DNA of 64,000 nt from Hyphomicrobiales bacterium (lineage in GTDB: Bacteria; Pseudomonadota; Alphaproteobacteria; Rhizobiales; Beijerinckiaceae), in contig CAKNFJ010000001.1 of assembly GCA_930633495.1 (NCBI GenBank), positions 868,001-932,000 of the forward strand, given 5' to 3'. Below, in pieces: positions 26,237 through 37,214 of the stretch. Numbering within the stretch: position 1 is the stretch's first letter; each line of letters opens with the position of its first letter. Position numbers and translations under genes: made by a program. The notes beneath the pieces were generated by a model. The model was not told where the DNA came from and ran no database searches. It saw only the letters and a program-made list of their open reading frames with translations.

Positions 26237-28571
26237 CGCACGCCGCAAGCTCGATATCCCGATGGAGAGCGGCCCGGTCGGCAGCTCCCGCATCCATGAT
26301 TCCGCGCCCAAACATGTCGCGGGCGAAGCGCTCTATATCGACGACATCGCCGCGCCCGAGGGGCTGCTGCACGCTTATCTCGGCACGAGCACGATCGCTC
26401 ATGGCCGGCTGCTCTCGCTCGATCTCGATGCCGTGCGCGCCGCGCCGGGCGTCGTCGCCGTGCTGACGGCGGCGGATGTCCCCGGCGCGAACGACATCTC
26501 CTCGACGCATCTGCATGACGAGCCGGTCTTTGCGACCGATGCCGTCCTGTTCCACGGCCAGCCGCTCTTTGCGGTGGTGGCCGAAACGCGCGAGCAGGCG
26601 CGCCATGCCGCAGCGCTGGCGAAAGCCGATTACGCCGAGGATGCGCCGCTGATCGACATCGCGGCCGCCCGCGAGGCCGGCGGCAAGCTGGTCACCGCCC
26701 CGCTCAAGCTGGAGCGCGGCGATATCACGGCCGCCATGACCGCGAGTCCGCGCCGGCTGAAGGGCGTGATGGCGATCGGGGGCCAGGAGCATTTCTACCT
26801 GGAAAGCCAGATCGCGCTCGCTATCCCCGGCGAGGACGACGACATGGCCGTGCTGGTATCGACCCAGCATCCGAGCGAGGTCCAGCACATGGTCGCGGCC
26901 GTGCTCGGCGTCGGCTCGCATGCGGTCACCGTCGAGGTCCGGCGCATGGGCGGCGGCTTCGGCGGCAAGGAGACGCAGGCCAATCTCTTCGCCTGCGTGG
27001 CGGCCATCGCGGCCCGCAAGCTGAAGCGGCCGGTGAAGCTGCGGCCCGACCGCGACGACGACATGGCGATCACCGGCAAGCGCCACGACTTCGTCTGCGA
27101 TTACGAGATCGGCTTCGACGACGAAGGCCGCATCCATGCGCTCGATGCCGTCTATGCGGCACGCTGCGGCTGGAATGCCGATCTGTCCGGGCCGGTGACT
27201 GATCGCGCCCTGTTTCACATGGACAACTGTTATTTCTACCCGGCGGTGCGCGCTCGCTCGGAGCCGCTCTTCACCAACACCTGCTCGAACACCGCTTTTC
27301 GCGGCTTCGGCGGGCCGCAAGGCATGGTCGGGGCCGAGCGCTTCATCGAGGAGGTCGCCTATGCGACCAGGCTCGATCCGCTGGAGGTGCGCCGGCGCAA
27401 TCTCTATGGCGGCACCGGACGCGACGTGACGCCCTATCACCAGACGGTCGAGGACAATATCGCGGCCGAGGTGATCGCGGAACTGGAGCGGCGCTGCGAT
27501 TATCAGGCGCGCAAGGCTGCGATCCGCGAGGCCAACCGGACGAGCCCCGTCGTCAAGCGCGGCATCGCGCTGACGCCGGTCAAGTTCGGCATCTCCTTCA
27601 CCGCGACCTGGTTCAACCAGGCCGGAGCGCTAGTGCACGTCTATACCGACGGCACGGTCGCGCTGAACCATGGTGGCACCGAGATGGGGCAAGGGCTCTA
27701 CATCAAGGTGGCGCAGGTCGTGGCGCATGCCTTCGGCATCGGGCTCGATCAGATCAAGATCACCGCGACGACAACCGGCAAGGTGCCGAACACATCCGCC
27801 ACCGCCGCCTCGTCCGGCTCCGATCTCAACGGCATGGCGGCGCTCGATGCCTGCGAGACGATCAAGAAGCGGCTGACGGAGTTCGCTGGGAAGCACTGGC
27901 AGGTCGAGGCAGAGGATATCGTCTTCCTGCCCGGCCGCGTGAGGGTCGGCGCCCGCGAGATCGCGTTCAAGGAGTTGATCGCCGCTGCCTATATGGCCCG
28001 CGTCCAGCTCTCGGCGACGGGCTTCTATGCGACGCCGAAAATCCACTGGGATCGCAAGGCCGGGCGCGGCCACCCGTTCTACTATTTCGCCTATGGCGCG
28101 GCGGCGGCCGAGGTCGCGATCGACACGCTGACCGGCGAGTACAAGGTCGAGCGCGTCGATATCCTGCATGATTGCGGGCAGTCGCTGAACCCGGCGATCG
28201 ACAAGGGCCAGATCGAGGGCGGCTTCGTGCAGGGCATGGGGTGGCTGACGACCGAAGAGCTGGTCTGGGACAAGAAGGGCCGGCTTTGGACCCATGCGCC
28301 CTCGACCTACAAGATTCCCGTCGCCTCCGACCGTCCGCGCATCTTCAACGTGCATCTGCTGGAGAATGCGCCGAACCGCGAGCCGACGATCCACCGCTCC
28401 AAGGCCGTTGGCGAGCCGCCCTTGATGCTTGCGATCTCGGTGCTGCATGCGCTGTCGGATGCGGTGGCGAGCGTCGGCGATCATCGCATCTGCCCGCGCC
28501 TCGATGCCCCCGCGACGCCGGAGCGTGTGCTGGACGCGGTTGAGCGCGTCAGGGCGGAGGCCGCGTCATGA
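26229..28571 (+). CDS. xdhB: Xanthine dehydrogenase large subunit (molybdopterin)
   Basis: A 780-residue molybdenum subunit carrying the active site. Visible motifs are GGQEHFYLESQ, GGGFGGKETQ, FRGFGGPQG (contacts the molybdopterin region), GTEMGQGLY and the C-terminal KAVGEPPLMLAISVL, in which the Glu of GEPP is the catalytic base in the family. Length matches bacterial XdhB. It is the second gene of xdhABC, overlapping xdhA at its start and the chaperone gene at its end (ATGA). Confidence 0.96.
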   Translation: MADARRKLDIPMESGPVGSSRIHDSAPKHVAGEALYIDDIAAPEGLLHAYLGTSTIAHGRLLSLDLDAVRAAPGVVAVLTAADVPGANDISSTHLHDEPVFATDAVLFHGQPLFAVVAETREQARHAAALAKADYAEDAPLIDIAAAREAGGKLVTAPLKLERGDITAAMTASPRRLKGVMAIGGQEHFYLESQIALAIPGEDDDMAVLVSTQHPSEVQHMVAAVLGVGSHAVTVEVRRMGGGFGGKETQANLFACVAAIAARKLKRPVKLRPDRDDDMAITGKRHDFVCDYEIGFDDEGRIHALDAVYAARCGWNADLSGPVTDRALFHMDNCYFYPAVRARSEPLFTNTCSNTAFRGFGGPQGMVGAERFIEEVAYATRLDPLEVRRRNLYGGTGRDVTPYHQTVEDNIAAEVIAELERRCDYQARKAAIREANRTSPVVKRGIALTPVKFGISFTATWFNQAGALVHVYTDGTVALNHGGTEMGQGLYIKVAQVVAHAFGIGLDQIKITATTTGKVPNTSATAASSGSDLNGMAALDACETIKKRLTEFAGKHWQVEAEDIVFLPGRVRVGAREIAFKELIAAAYMARVQLSATGFYATPKIHWDRKAGRGHPFYYFAYGAAAAEVAIDTLTGEYKVERVDILHDCGQSLNPAIDKGQIEGGFVQGMGWLTTEELVWDKKGRLWTHAPSTYKIPVASDRPRIFNVHLLENAPNREPTIHRSKAVGEPPLMLAISVLHALSDAVASVGDHRICPRLDAPATPERVLDAVERVRAEAAS

Positions 28572-29393
28572 GCCTCACCACCTTCCTCACCGTCCATCAA
28601 CGCGACGGCATCGTCCTCGTCCGGATCGAGGCGGCGGAAGGCTCGACGCCGCGCGAGGCCGGGGCCTGCATGGCGGTCAGCCCCGGCGCTATCGCAGGAA
28701 CCATCGGCGGCGGGCAGCTCGAATTCCACTGCATCGACCTCGCCCGGCACATGCTCAGCGAAGGCGCCGAGGACCAATTGCTCGACATCCCGCTCGGGCC
28801 CCAGATGGGGCAGTGCTGCGGCGGACGGGTGCGTGTCTCGCTGCGCCATGCGGGAGCTGCCGAGATCGCCCTGCTCAGCGCGCGCGCGAAGACGGAAGCC
28901 GCGGCGCGGCCACCCGTGCTGATCTTCGGGGCCGGCCATACCGGCCGCGCGCTCGCCCACGCACTGGCGCCCCTGCCCTTGTCGGTCTCGCTGATTGATG
29001 ATCGCGATGACGTCATGAATGGGCTCCCTGCGGCCGTCACCTGCATCCGCATGGCCGACCCCGTCGATGCGGTCGCGAGCGCACCGGCCAAGGTCGCCTT
29101 CGTCGTGCTCTCGCACAGCCACGCGCTCGACTACCGGCTGGCGGAGGCGGCGCTGGCGCGCGGCGATGCGGCCTATGTCGGCATGATCGGCTCTGCCACC
29201 AAGCGCGCCCGTTTCGAATCCGGTTTCCTGCGCGGCGGCGGGCGGCGCGCGGCGCTGACGCGCCTGACCTGCCCGATCGGAGGCTCGGATGTGGACGACA
29301 AGCGCCCGGAGGTGATCGCGGCCTTGACGGCGGCCGAGCTGGTGCGTTGCTTGCTTGGTCGCCGGGAGCCGGCGAAAGGGAGACGTTCGCGAC

Positions 29394-29410
<17 letters not shown>
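28568..29410 (+). CDS. xdhC: Xanthine dehydrogenase accessory protein XdhC
   Basis: A 280-residue chaperone that binds the molybdenum cofactor, promotes its sulfuration and inserts it into XdhB. Family marks are EGSTPREAGACMAV near the N terminus, GTIGGGQLEF, GPQMGQCCGGRV (the CCGG cofactor-binding cysteines), LIFGAGHTGRALA (Rossmann segment) and YVGMIGSATKRARF. It starts within the end of xdhB by ATGA overlap, and the next gene begins 17 bp before its stop, so the transporter genes belong to the same operon. Confidence 0.93.
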
Positions 29411-30933
<1,523 letters not shown>

Positions 30934-30941
<8 letters not shown>

Positions 30942-31998
30942 ATGGCGCCGCCGCCGCGAGCCGAGCGCACTGATGCTGGGCTTGAGCCCGCTGATCGCGA
31001 TCGCACTGACCATGCTCGCCGGCATGATCGTCTTCACCGCCATGGGTTATGACGGCTTCCATGCGGTCGGCAGCATCTTCCTGACGCCTTTCCTGGAGCC
31101 GCAACGCTGGGCCGATATCGGGGTCAAGGGCGCGCCGCTCATCATGATCGCACTCGGGCTGTCCATCGGCTTCCGGGCCAATGTCTGGAACATCGGCGCC
31201 GAGGGGCAGTACATCATGGGCGCCATCGCCGGGACCGGCGTCGCGCTCGCGACCTACGACATGACCGGCTGGTGGATCCTGCCGGCCATGGTGCTGGCCG
31301 GCATCCTCGGCGGCATGGCCTGGGCCGCGATCCCCGCCTTCCTGCGCGTCAGATTGCAGGTCAGCGAGATCCTGACCAGCCTGATGCTGACCTATGTCGC
31401 CGTTCAGTTCCTGTATTTCCTGGTGCGCGGGCCGTGGAAGGACCCGGACGGCTTCAATTTCCCGCAGACGCGGATGTTCACCCCCGACCAGACGCTGCCG
31501 ACGATGCTCGAGGGTTCGCTCGTCCATCTCGGCATCCCGGTCGCGCTGCTGCTTGCCGTCATCGCCTGGCTGCTGATGGAGAAGACGACGGCAGGCTACG
31601 CCATCAAGGTCGTCGGGCTGGCGCCGGCCGCGGCGCGTCACGGTGGCTTCAGCGCCGCGCGCACGACCTGGGCGACGCTGCTGCTCAGCGGCGCGCTCGC
31701 CGGACTTGCCGGGTTGTTCGAAGCGGCCGGCCCCTTCGGGCAGCTCACGCCGCAATTCCCCGTCGGCTACGGCTTCACCGCCATCATCGTCGCCTTCCTC
31801 GGGCGGTTGAACCCGCTCGGCATCGTCTTCGGCGGCCTCGTCCTGGCCGCGACCTATGTCGGCGGCGAGATCGCGCAATCGACGGTCCGGCTGCCGCAGG
31901 CGGCGACCGGCATGTTCCAGGCGATGCTGCTGTTCATGCTGCTCGCGACGGACGTGCTGGTGCGCTGGCGGATCGTCTGGAAACGGAGAGCGGCGTGA
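30934..31998 (+). CDS. BMP-type ABC transporter permease 1
   Basis: A 354-residue inner-membrane permease of the BPD_transp_2 class, with about nine or ten hydrophobic segments. Typical stretches are GFRANVWNIGAEGQYIMGAI near residue 80 and FGQLTPQFPVGYGFTAIIVAFLGRLNPLGIV in the last third, both conserved in nucleoside/purine permeases. It starts inside the end of the ATPase gene (8-bp overlap). A 167-bp REP element separates it from the second permease, although gene order and strand indicate one operon. Confidence 0.9.
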
Positions 31999-32018
31999 AA
32001 GCTTTCATGCGCACCTCC

Positions 32019-32156
32019 CCCTGTCATTCCGGGGCTTCGCGCAGCGAAGAACCCGGAACCCACGACTGGGCGAGCGCTTTCGGCGATGCGTTATTACGGT
32101 CTCACCCGGTCGTGGGTTCCGGGTTCGCGCCTGCGGCGCGCCCCGGAATGACAGAG
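32019..32156. repeat. REP-type inverted repeat inside the purine transporter operon
   Basis: The outer arms CTGTCATTCCGGGG (32021-32034) and CCCCGGAATGACAG (32141-32154) are exact complements. A 17-bp inner pair AACCCGGAACCCACGAC (32050-32066) and its complement (32109-32125) is also perfect. A relative with the same CTGTCATTCCGG end is at 54581-54685. It separates two permease genes that normally abut. Confidence 0.88.
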
Positions 32157-32164
32157 GGCGAGCC

Positions 32165-33088
32165 ATGACCTCTGCCATGCTCGTCTCCATTCTGATGACG
32201 TTGATCGCGGCTTCGACCCCGCTGCTCCTCGCCGCGCTGGGCGAGCTCGTGGCCGAGAAAGCCGGCGTGCTCAATCTCGGGGTCGAGGGCATGATGCTCT
32301 GCGGCGCTGTCGCCGGATTCGCCGTCGCCTTCTCGACCGGCAGCACCGGCATCGGGCTGGTTGCGGCAATGGTCGCCGGTATCGCGGCGTCGATGATCTT
32401 CGCCGTGCTCGCGCTCTCGCTGATGGCCAACCAGGTCGCAACGGGGCTGGCACTAACAATCTTCGGCATCGGCGCTTCCTCGCTGATCGGCGCGGGCTTC
32501 GTCGGACGGACGGTGACGCGGTTGCAGCCGGTGTTCCCGGCGGCTCTCTCGGAGCATCCGCTGCTGAGGCTGATCTTCGGCCACGACATCCTCGTCTATC
32601 TCTCGCTCGCGCTCGTCGCGGGCGTGAGCTGGTTCCTGCGCCGGACGCGGCCGGGCCTGATCCTGCGCGCCATCGGTGAGAACGACGCCTCGGCGCACGC
32701 CATCGGCTATCCCGTCATCGCCATCCGCTATGCGGCGGTCGCCTTCGGCGGCGCGCTGGCGGGACTCGGCGGCGCCTATTTCTCGCTGGCGCTGACGCCG
32801 ATGTGGGCCGACCGCCTGACTGCGGGCCGCGGCTGGATCGCGCTCGCCCTCGTCGTCTTCTCGGCCTGGAAGCCGGGGCGGCTCCTGCTCGGCGCCTATC
32901 TCTTCGGCGCCGTCATGACGCTGGAGTTGCAGGCCAAGGCGGCCGGCGTCACCTGGCTCGCGCCGGAGGTGCTGGCGATGGCCCCCTACCTTGCGACGAT
33001 TGCGGTTCTGACCATGATGTCGCTAGGACGGAAGACCGGCCGGCTCGACGCGCCTGCCTGCCTCGGCAAACCCTTCTCGGCGTCCTGA
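32165..33088 (+). CDS. BMP-type ABC transporter permease 2
   Basis: A 307-residue permease, shorter than its partner. The sequence LGELVAEKAGVLNLGVEGMML near the N terminus and LRAIGENDASAHAIGYPVIAIRY in the middle are conserved in the second permease of BMP-type importers. About eight hydrophobic segments are visible. The open frame extends far upstream, but that stretch is a palindromic repeat and the end of permease 1. The ATG at 32165 gives the family's usual N terminus. It forms the heterodimeric channel with the product of 30934-31998. Confidence 0.9.
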   Translation: MTSAMLVSILMTLIAASTPLLLAALGELVAEKAGVLNLGVEGMMLCGAVAGFAVAFSTGSTGIGLVAAMVAGIAASMIFAVLALSLMANQVATGLALTIFGIGASSLIGAGFVGRTVTRLQPVFPAALSEHPLLRLIFGHDILVYLSLALVAGVSWFLRRTRPGLILRAIGENDASAHAIGYPVIAIRYAAVAFGGALAGLGGAYFSLALTPMWADRLTAGRGWIALALVVFSAWKPGRLLLGAYLFGAVMTLELQAKAAGVTWLAPEVLAMAPYLATIAVLTMMSLGRKTGRLDAPACLGKPFSAS

Positions 33089-33120
33089 CGCCGCAACCGA
33101 CAACGGGGAGTTCACAGGAC

Positions 33121-34200
33121 ATGACCAGCATCATCACCCGCCGCAGGCTGACCTTCGGCGCGGCCGCCGCCTCCACCCTGCCGATCCTCGGCCGCGGTGC
33201 CTCGGCGCAGGCGCCGCTCGGCGTCGGCTTCATCTATGTCGGCCCGATCGGCGACCACGGCTACACTTGGACCCACGATCAGGGCCGGCTAGCGCTGGAG
33301 AAGGAATACGGCTCCAAGATCAAGACCAGCTTCATCGAGAACGTAGCGGAAGGCCCGGACGCGGCGCGCGCGCTGCGCCAGCTCGCCCAGGCCGGCAACC
33401 AGCTGATCTTCGCGACCTCCTTCGGCTTCATGAATCCGACGGTGCAGGTCGCCAAGCAGTTCCCGAAGCTCAAATTCGAGCACGCCACCGGCTACATGCG
33501 CGCCGAGAACCTCGCCACCTACAACGCCCGCTTCTACGAAGGCCGCGCCGTGATCGGCACCATCGCCGGCCACATGTCGAAGACCGGCCAGGCCGGCTAC
33601 GTCGCCTCCTTCCCGATCCCGGAAGTGGTGATGGGCATCAACGCCTTCCACCTCGCCGCCCGCAAGGTGAACCCGAACTTCAAGACCAAGGTCGTCTGGG
33701 TCTCGACCTGGTACGACCCCGCCAAGGAGGCCGACGCCGCCAAGGCGCTGATCGACCAGGGCGCCGACATGATCACCCAGCACACCGATTCCGCTGCGCC
33801 CCTGCAGGCGGCCGAGCAGCGCGGCGTCTTCGCCTTCGGCCAGGCCTCAGACATGCGGGCCTTCGCGCCGAAGGCCCATCTCACCGCCATCGTAGACGAC
33901 TGGTCGGGCTACTACATCAAGCGCGTCAGGGAGGTGATGGACGGCACCTGGAAGACCGGCGACGTCTGGGACGGGCTCAAGGCCGGCATGGTCAGGATCG
34001 CGCCCTATAACGACGCGGTCACGCCCGCCGCCCGTGCCGCCGCCGACGCGGTGATCAAGGGCATTTCGGCCGGCACGCTGCATCCCTTCACCGGGGAACT
34101 CAAGGACCAGAAGGGCGTCGTGCGCCTCAAGGCCGGCGAGACCGCCAGCGACGAGATGCTCTCGAAGATGGACTGGTATGTGGACGGCATCCAGGCCTGA
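33121..34200 (+). CDS. BMP-family ABC transporter substrate-binding protein
   Basis: A 359-residue receptor of the basic membrane protein (BMP/PnrA) family with an Arg-rich, Tat-like leader (MTSIITRRRLTFGAAAAS) ending near ASAQ. The core shows VGFIYVGPIGDHGYTWTHDQG, the BMP ligand-binding start, then FATSFGFMNP and GQASDM. PnrA-like proteins bind purine nucleosides, and the linkage to guaD/xdhABC fits a purine or nucleoside ligand. It follows permease 2 by 32 bp with a GGGGAG ribosome site and closes the operon. Confidence 0.92.
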   Translation: MTSIITRRRLTFGAAAASTLPILGRGASAQAPLGVGFIYVGPIGDHGYTWTHDQGRLALEKEYGSKIKTSFIENVAEGPDAARALRQLAQAGNQLIFATSFGFMNPTVQVAKQFPKLKFEHATGYMRAENLATYNARFYEGRAVIGTIAGHMSKTGQAGYVASFPIPEVVMGINAFHLAARKVNPNFKTKVVWVSTWYDPAKEADAAKALIDQGADMITQHTDSAAPLQAAEQRGVFAFGQASDMRAFAPKAHLTAIVDDWSGYYIKRVREVMDGTWKTGDVWDGLKAGMVRIAPYNDAVTPAARAAADAVIKGISAGTLHPFTGELKDQKGVVRLKAGETASDEMLSKMDWYVDGIQA

Positions 34201-34524
34201 CCACGTCCCTCCTCCCGCGGCGACGGCGGAATCGCTGCCGTCGCCGTAGCGATTCGCAGGGAGCCCTGTTTCCTTGCGTCACCCTGCGCGGCGCGGCCGC
34301 GCAGCCCCTCCAGACAGCAGCGAAAACCCCGAAATCAGCGGAACGAAGCCGTTTTCTGTGCGTATCTACCGCCGCGGGCATCGTCTTTCCGCAACAACCG
34401 TGGCAACTGCGTGAGTTGCGCGCCGCGAATGACATCCATGTGTCGCGGTCGCTCGTGCCGGGAACGAGCATGACGGCCGTGGTCCAGCACGCGACGCCTG
34501 AAGCACCTTCTCAAGGAGGATTTC
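34201..34524. other. 324-bp intergenic region upstream of HU
   Basis: Just after the receptor gene there is a 10-bp hairpin (CGGCGACGGC 34218-34227 with GCCGTCGCCG 34237-34246) without a T tract, a possible transcript end. The rest contains no supportable gene. The last 20 bases carry a strong ribosome site (AAGGAGG) for HU. I could not place a clear promoter, although one for the HU gene should lie here. Confidence 0.55.
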
Positions 34525-34797
34525 ATGACCAAGAACGAACTGATCGCCGCCATCGCGGAAGAGACCGGCAAGACCAAGGCGGACGTCTCCGCCATCCTGG
34601 CCTCGCTCGGTACGACCGTCGCCAAGACCCTGAAGAAGGGCGACGACGTCACGCTCGGCGGCATCGGCAAGCTCTCCGCCGCCAAGCGCGAGGCCCGCGA
34701 GGCCCGCAACCCGTCGACCGGCGCGACCATCAAGGTCCCGGCCAAGACCGTCGTGAAGTTCAAGGTCACCAAGGACCTGGCCGACGCGGTGGCGTAA
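34525..34797 (+). CDS. hup: HU family DNA-binding protein
   Basis: A 90-residue histone-like protein that bends and compacts DNA. It has the family start MTKNELIAAIAEETGKTKADV, a GGIGKLSAAKREAREARNPSTG arm region (the usual GFG is GIG here) and IKVPAKTVVKFKVTKDL at the end. AAGGAGG lies a few bases upstream of the ATG. It stands alone on its transcript between an ABC operon and a VWA gene. HU is clear; the exact paralogue symbol is nominal. Confidence 0.93.
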   Translation: MTKNELIAAIAEETGKTKADVSAILASLGTTVAKTLKKGDDVTLGGIGKLSAAKREAREARNPSTGATIKVPAKTVVKFKVTKDLADAVA

Positions 34798-34813
34798 GGC
34801 CATCATCGGGATC

Positions 34814-34848
34814 AGGCAGCGTTTGCGCTTGAAACGCGGACGCTGCTT
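34814..34848 (+). terminator. Hairpin downstream of HU, possible terminator
   Basis: GCAGCGT (34816-34822) pairs with ACGCTGC (34840-34846), extended by flanking A-T and G-T pairs, with an inner GCG/CGC pairing. No run of T follows, so the assignment rests on the hairpin and its position 17 bp after the stop. Confidence 0.4.
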
Positions 34849-34880
34849 GACCCGGCGCCTCATGCCCTCACATTAGCGGC

Positions 34881-36056
34881 ATGTTCCTTCGCCTCTTCAC
34901 CGATCTGCGCGCCGCCAAGGTCCCCGTGACCCTGCGCGAATATCTGACGCTGCTTGAGGGGGTCGAGGCCGACCTGGCCGAGCACCGGGTCGATGAATTC
35001 TATTATCTCGCCCGCGCCACGCTGGTGAAGGACGAGCGCCATCTCGACAAGTTCGACAAGGTCTTCGCCCAGGTGTTCAAGGGCATGGAGACGCTGGGCC
35101 AGGCGATCGAGGAAGCCGGCATTCCTGAGGAATGGCTGCGCAAGCTCGCCGAGAAATTCCTGACCGACGAGGAAAAGGCGCAGATCGACGCGCTCGGCTG
35201 GGACAAGCTCTGGGAGACGCTGAAGCAGCGCCTCGATGAGCAGAGGGGCCGCCATCAGGGCGGCAACAAATGGATCGGCACCGCCGGCACCTCGCCCTAT
35301 GGCGCCTATGGCTTCAATCCCGAAGGCATCCGCATCGGCCAGGACAAGAACCGCAATTTCCGAGCGGTGAAGGTCTGGGACAAGCGCGAGTTCAAGGATT
35401 TCGACGACACGCGCGAGCTCGGCGTGCGCAACCTGCGTGTGGCGCTGCGGCGCCTGCGCCGCTTCGCCCGCACCGGCGCGGCCGAGGAACTCGACCTCGA
35501 CAACACGATCTCCGAGACGGCCAAGCATGGCTATCTCGACGTCAAGCTCCGGCCCGAGCGCCGCAATGCCGTGAAGGTCCTGCTTTTCCTCGATGTCGGC
35601 GGCTCGATGGACTGGCATATCGAACTGGCCGAGGAGCTGTTCTCCGCCGCGCGGGCCGAGTTCAAGCATTTCGAGCATTTCTACTTCCACAACTGCCCCT
35701 ATGAGCGCGTCTGGAAGGAGAATCGCCGCCGGCACGACCAGATCATTCCAACCTGGGACGTGCTCAGGACATATCCGTCCGACTACCGCCTCGTCTTCGT
35801 CGGCGATGCCTCGATGAGCCCCTATGAGATTGCGATGCCCGGCGGCTCGGTCGAGCACTGGAACGAGGAAGCCGGCCAGGTCTGGATGGATCGGCTGGTG
35901 CACAAGTTCCCGAAATCGGTCTGGCTCAACCCGGTCCAGCAGCATCTCTGGAACTACACGCAATCGATCCGGCAGATCGGCGGGCTGATGGGCGGGCGCA
36001 TGTTTCCGCTGACGCTGGACGGCCTCGACGGCGCGATGAGGGTTCTGGCGCGTTGA
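34881..36056 (+). CDS. VWA (CoxE-like) domain protein
   Basis: A 391-residue cytoplasmic protein of the CoxE/VWA group. The N-terminal half is helical and charged. The VWA domain begins around residue 230 with VKVLLFLDVGGSMDWHIE, a MIDAS site in the form D-V-G-G-S rather than the canonical DxSxS, as is usual for this group. WNYTQSIRQIGGLMGGRMFPLTLDGL closes the protein. In CoxE systems the VWA protein works with a MoxR AAA ATPase, but no MoxR gene is next to it here. It overlaps the following membrane-protein gene by a TTGA junction. Role unknown. Confidence 0.83.
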   Translation: MFLRLFTDLRAAKVPVTLREYLTLLEGVEADLAEHRVDEFYYLARATLVKDERHLDKFDKVFAQVFKGMETLGQAIEEAGIPEEWLRKLAEKFLTDEEKAQIDALGWDKLWETLKQRLDEQRGRHQGGNKWIGTAGTSPYGAYGFNPEGIRIGQDKNRNFRAVKVWDKREFKDFDDTRELGVRNLRVALRRLRRFARTGAAEELDLDNTISETAKHGYLDVKLRPERRNAVKVLLFLDVGGSMDWHIELAEELFSAARAEFKHFEHFYFHNCPYERVWKENRRRHDQIIPTWDVLRTYPSDYRLVFVGDASMSPYEIAMPGGSVEHWNEEAGQVWMDRLVHKFPKSVWLNPVQQHLWNYTQSIRQIGGLMGGRMFPLTLDGLDGAMRVLAR

Positions 36057-36661
36057 CCACATTCACCGACGAAGACAGCGACGACGCCCCTCCTCCGAGC
36101 TGGCGCCAGCGGCCGAAGCCGGTGGGCTTCGAGGTCGCCTACAAGCTCGTGGGCGACACGCTCGAAATCGACCGGACGCGCCGGGTGGACAGCCTCCGGC
36201 TCAACGCCGTCGAGCAGGTGCGCTTCCTCTACGCGCCGGGCAATATCTCGTCCAAAGGCTACAAGACGCAGCTTCGGCTCAGCGACGGCCGGACCGTGAC
36301 CTTCGGCAATCTGTCCTGGCGCTCGCTCACCGATCTCGACCGAGACGATGCGCGCTATCATCGCTTCGTTTCGGCGCTGTCGGCAGCGATCGCGCGCGCC
36401 AATCCGCGCGCCCGCTTCGTCGCGGGCAGGCCGAAGCCGCTCTGGCTCGGCGTCGCCGCCGTCGGCGCGCTGTCGCTGCTGATGCTGACGGCGTTCACGC
36501 TGCGCGCCTTCCAACAGGGTGCGACCAATGCCGGCCTGCTCGGCCTGCTGCTGGTCGCCGCTTCCTTCTGGCAGGTCTGGCCGCTCGTCAGCCTCAACCG
36601 GCCGCGCGAACTCGCGACCGGCGAAGTGCCCGACGATCTCGTGCCGGGCCGCGTGAACTGA
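36053..36661 (+). CDS. Uncharacterised protein with two C-terminal membrane segments
   Basis: A 202-residue protein starting at a TTG that overlaps the VWA gene stop (TTGA). The first 120 residues are soluble, with a PH-like beta pattern (VAYKLVGDTLEID, VRFLYAPGNISSKGYKTQLRLSDGRTVTFG). Two hydrophobic helices follow, at about 128-147 and 157-177 (LWLGVAAVGALSLLMLTAF; LLGLLLVAASFWQVWPLV). I do not recognise the family. Coupling to the VWA gene suggests a membrane partner for it. The TTG start is supported by the overlap only. Confidence 0.65.
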   Translation: MTTFTDEDSDDAPPPSWRQRPKPVGFEVAYKLVGDTLEIDRTRRVDSLRLNAVEQVRFLYAPGNISSKGYKTQLRLSDGRTVTFGNLSWRSLTDLDRDDARYHRFVSALSAAIARANPRARFVAGRPKPLWLGVAAVGALSLLMLTAFTLRAFQQGATNAGLLGLLLVAASFWQVWPLVSLNRPRELATGEVPDDLVPGRVN

Positions 36662-36664
36662 AGC

Positions 36665-37087
36665 TCAGCGGACTACCAGCACCGAACATTTGGCCCGGCG
36701 AACGATGGCGGATGCGTTCGAGCCGATGACGTAGGCCAGCATGCCGGGCTCGTGCGAGCCGATGACGATGAGGTCGGCGCCGCTGGCGTCGGCTTCGGCG
36801 AGCACCTCGCCATGGACCGAGCCCATCAGGACCTTTGCCGAGACCTGCTCGGAAGGCAGATCCACCTTGGCTGCGATCTCGGCGAGCTTCACCTCGGCAT
36901 CCTGCTGCTGCTCGGTGTCGAAATCCGCCGGGACGAACTCCATGTAGGTGACCGGGATCAGCGAGCGGACATAGACCAGCCGCACCACGCCGCCGGAGAG
37001 CTTGGCGAAGGATACGGCAGCCGCGAGCGCCGGCTGGGCAAGTTCGGCCTCCGCGAGATCGACGGGGACCATGATCGACTTGTACAT
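36665..37087 (-). CDS. Universal stress protein (UspA family)
   Basis: A 140-residue single-domain UspA protein, MYKSIMVPVDLAE at the start and GSHEPGMLAYVIGSNASAIVRRAKCSVLVVR at the end. The ATP-binding signature G-2x-G-9x-G(S/N) is only partly visible as IGSHEPGMLAYVIGSNAS, so nucleotide binding is uncertain. GGAGGATGCG precedes the ATG at 37087, which is preferred to a 100-codon upstream extension in the same frame. It is convergent with the membrane-protein gene, with only a 3-bp gap. Confidence 0.9.
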   Translation of the reverse strand: MYKSIMVPVDLAEAELAQPALAAAVSFAKLSGGVVRLVYVRSLIPVTYMEFVPADFDTEQQQDAEVKLAEIAAKVDLPSEQVSAKVLMGSVHGEVLAEADASGADLIVIGSHEPGMLAYVIGSNASAIVRRAKCSVLVVR

Positions 37088-37214
37088 CGCATCCTCCAAG
37101 GCTGGTTGCAGAACCATCCTGGAGTTTGCCAGCGCGCGCGCCATGATCCAGCGCAAAATGCGGGATGCGGCAGGGCGTCGCGCGCGGGCCGCCCGGCAGC
37201 GGCTACCCCGGTCT

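Noticed and set aside
34218..34246. Intrinsic terminator after the BMP receptor gene
   Set aside because: The 10-bp hairpin is good, but no T tract follows on either strand, so I only mention it within the intergenic entry.
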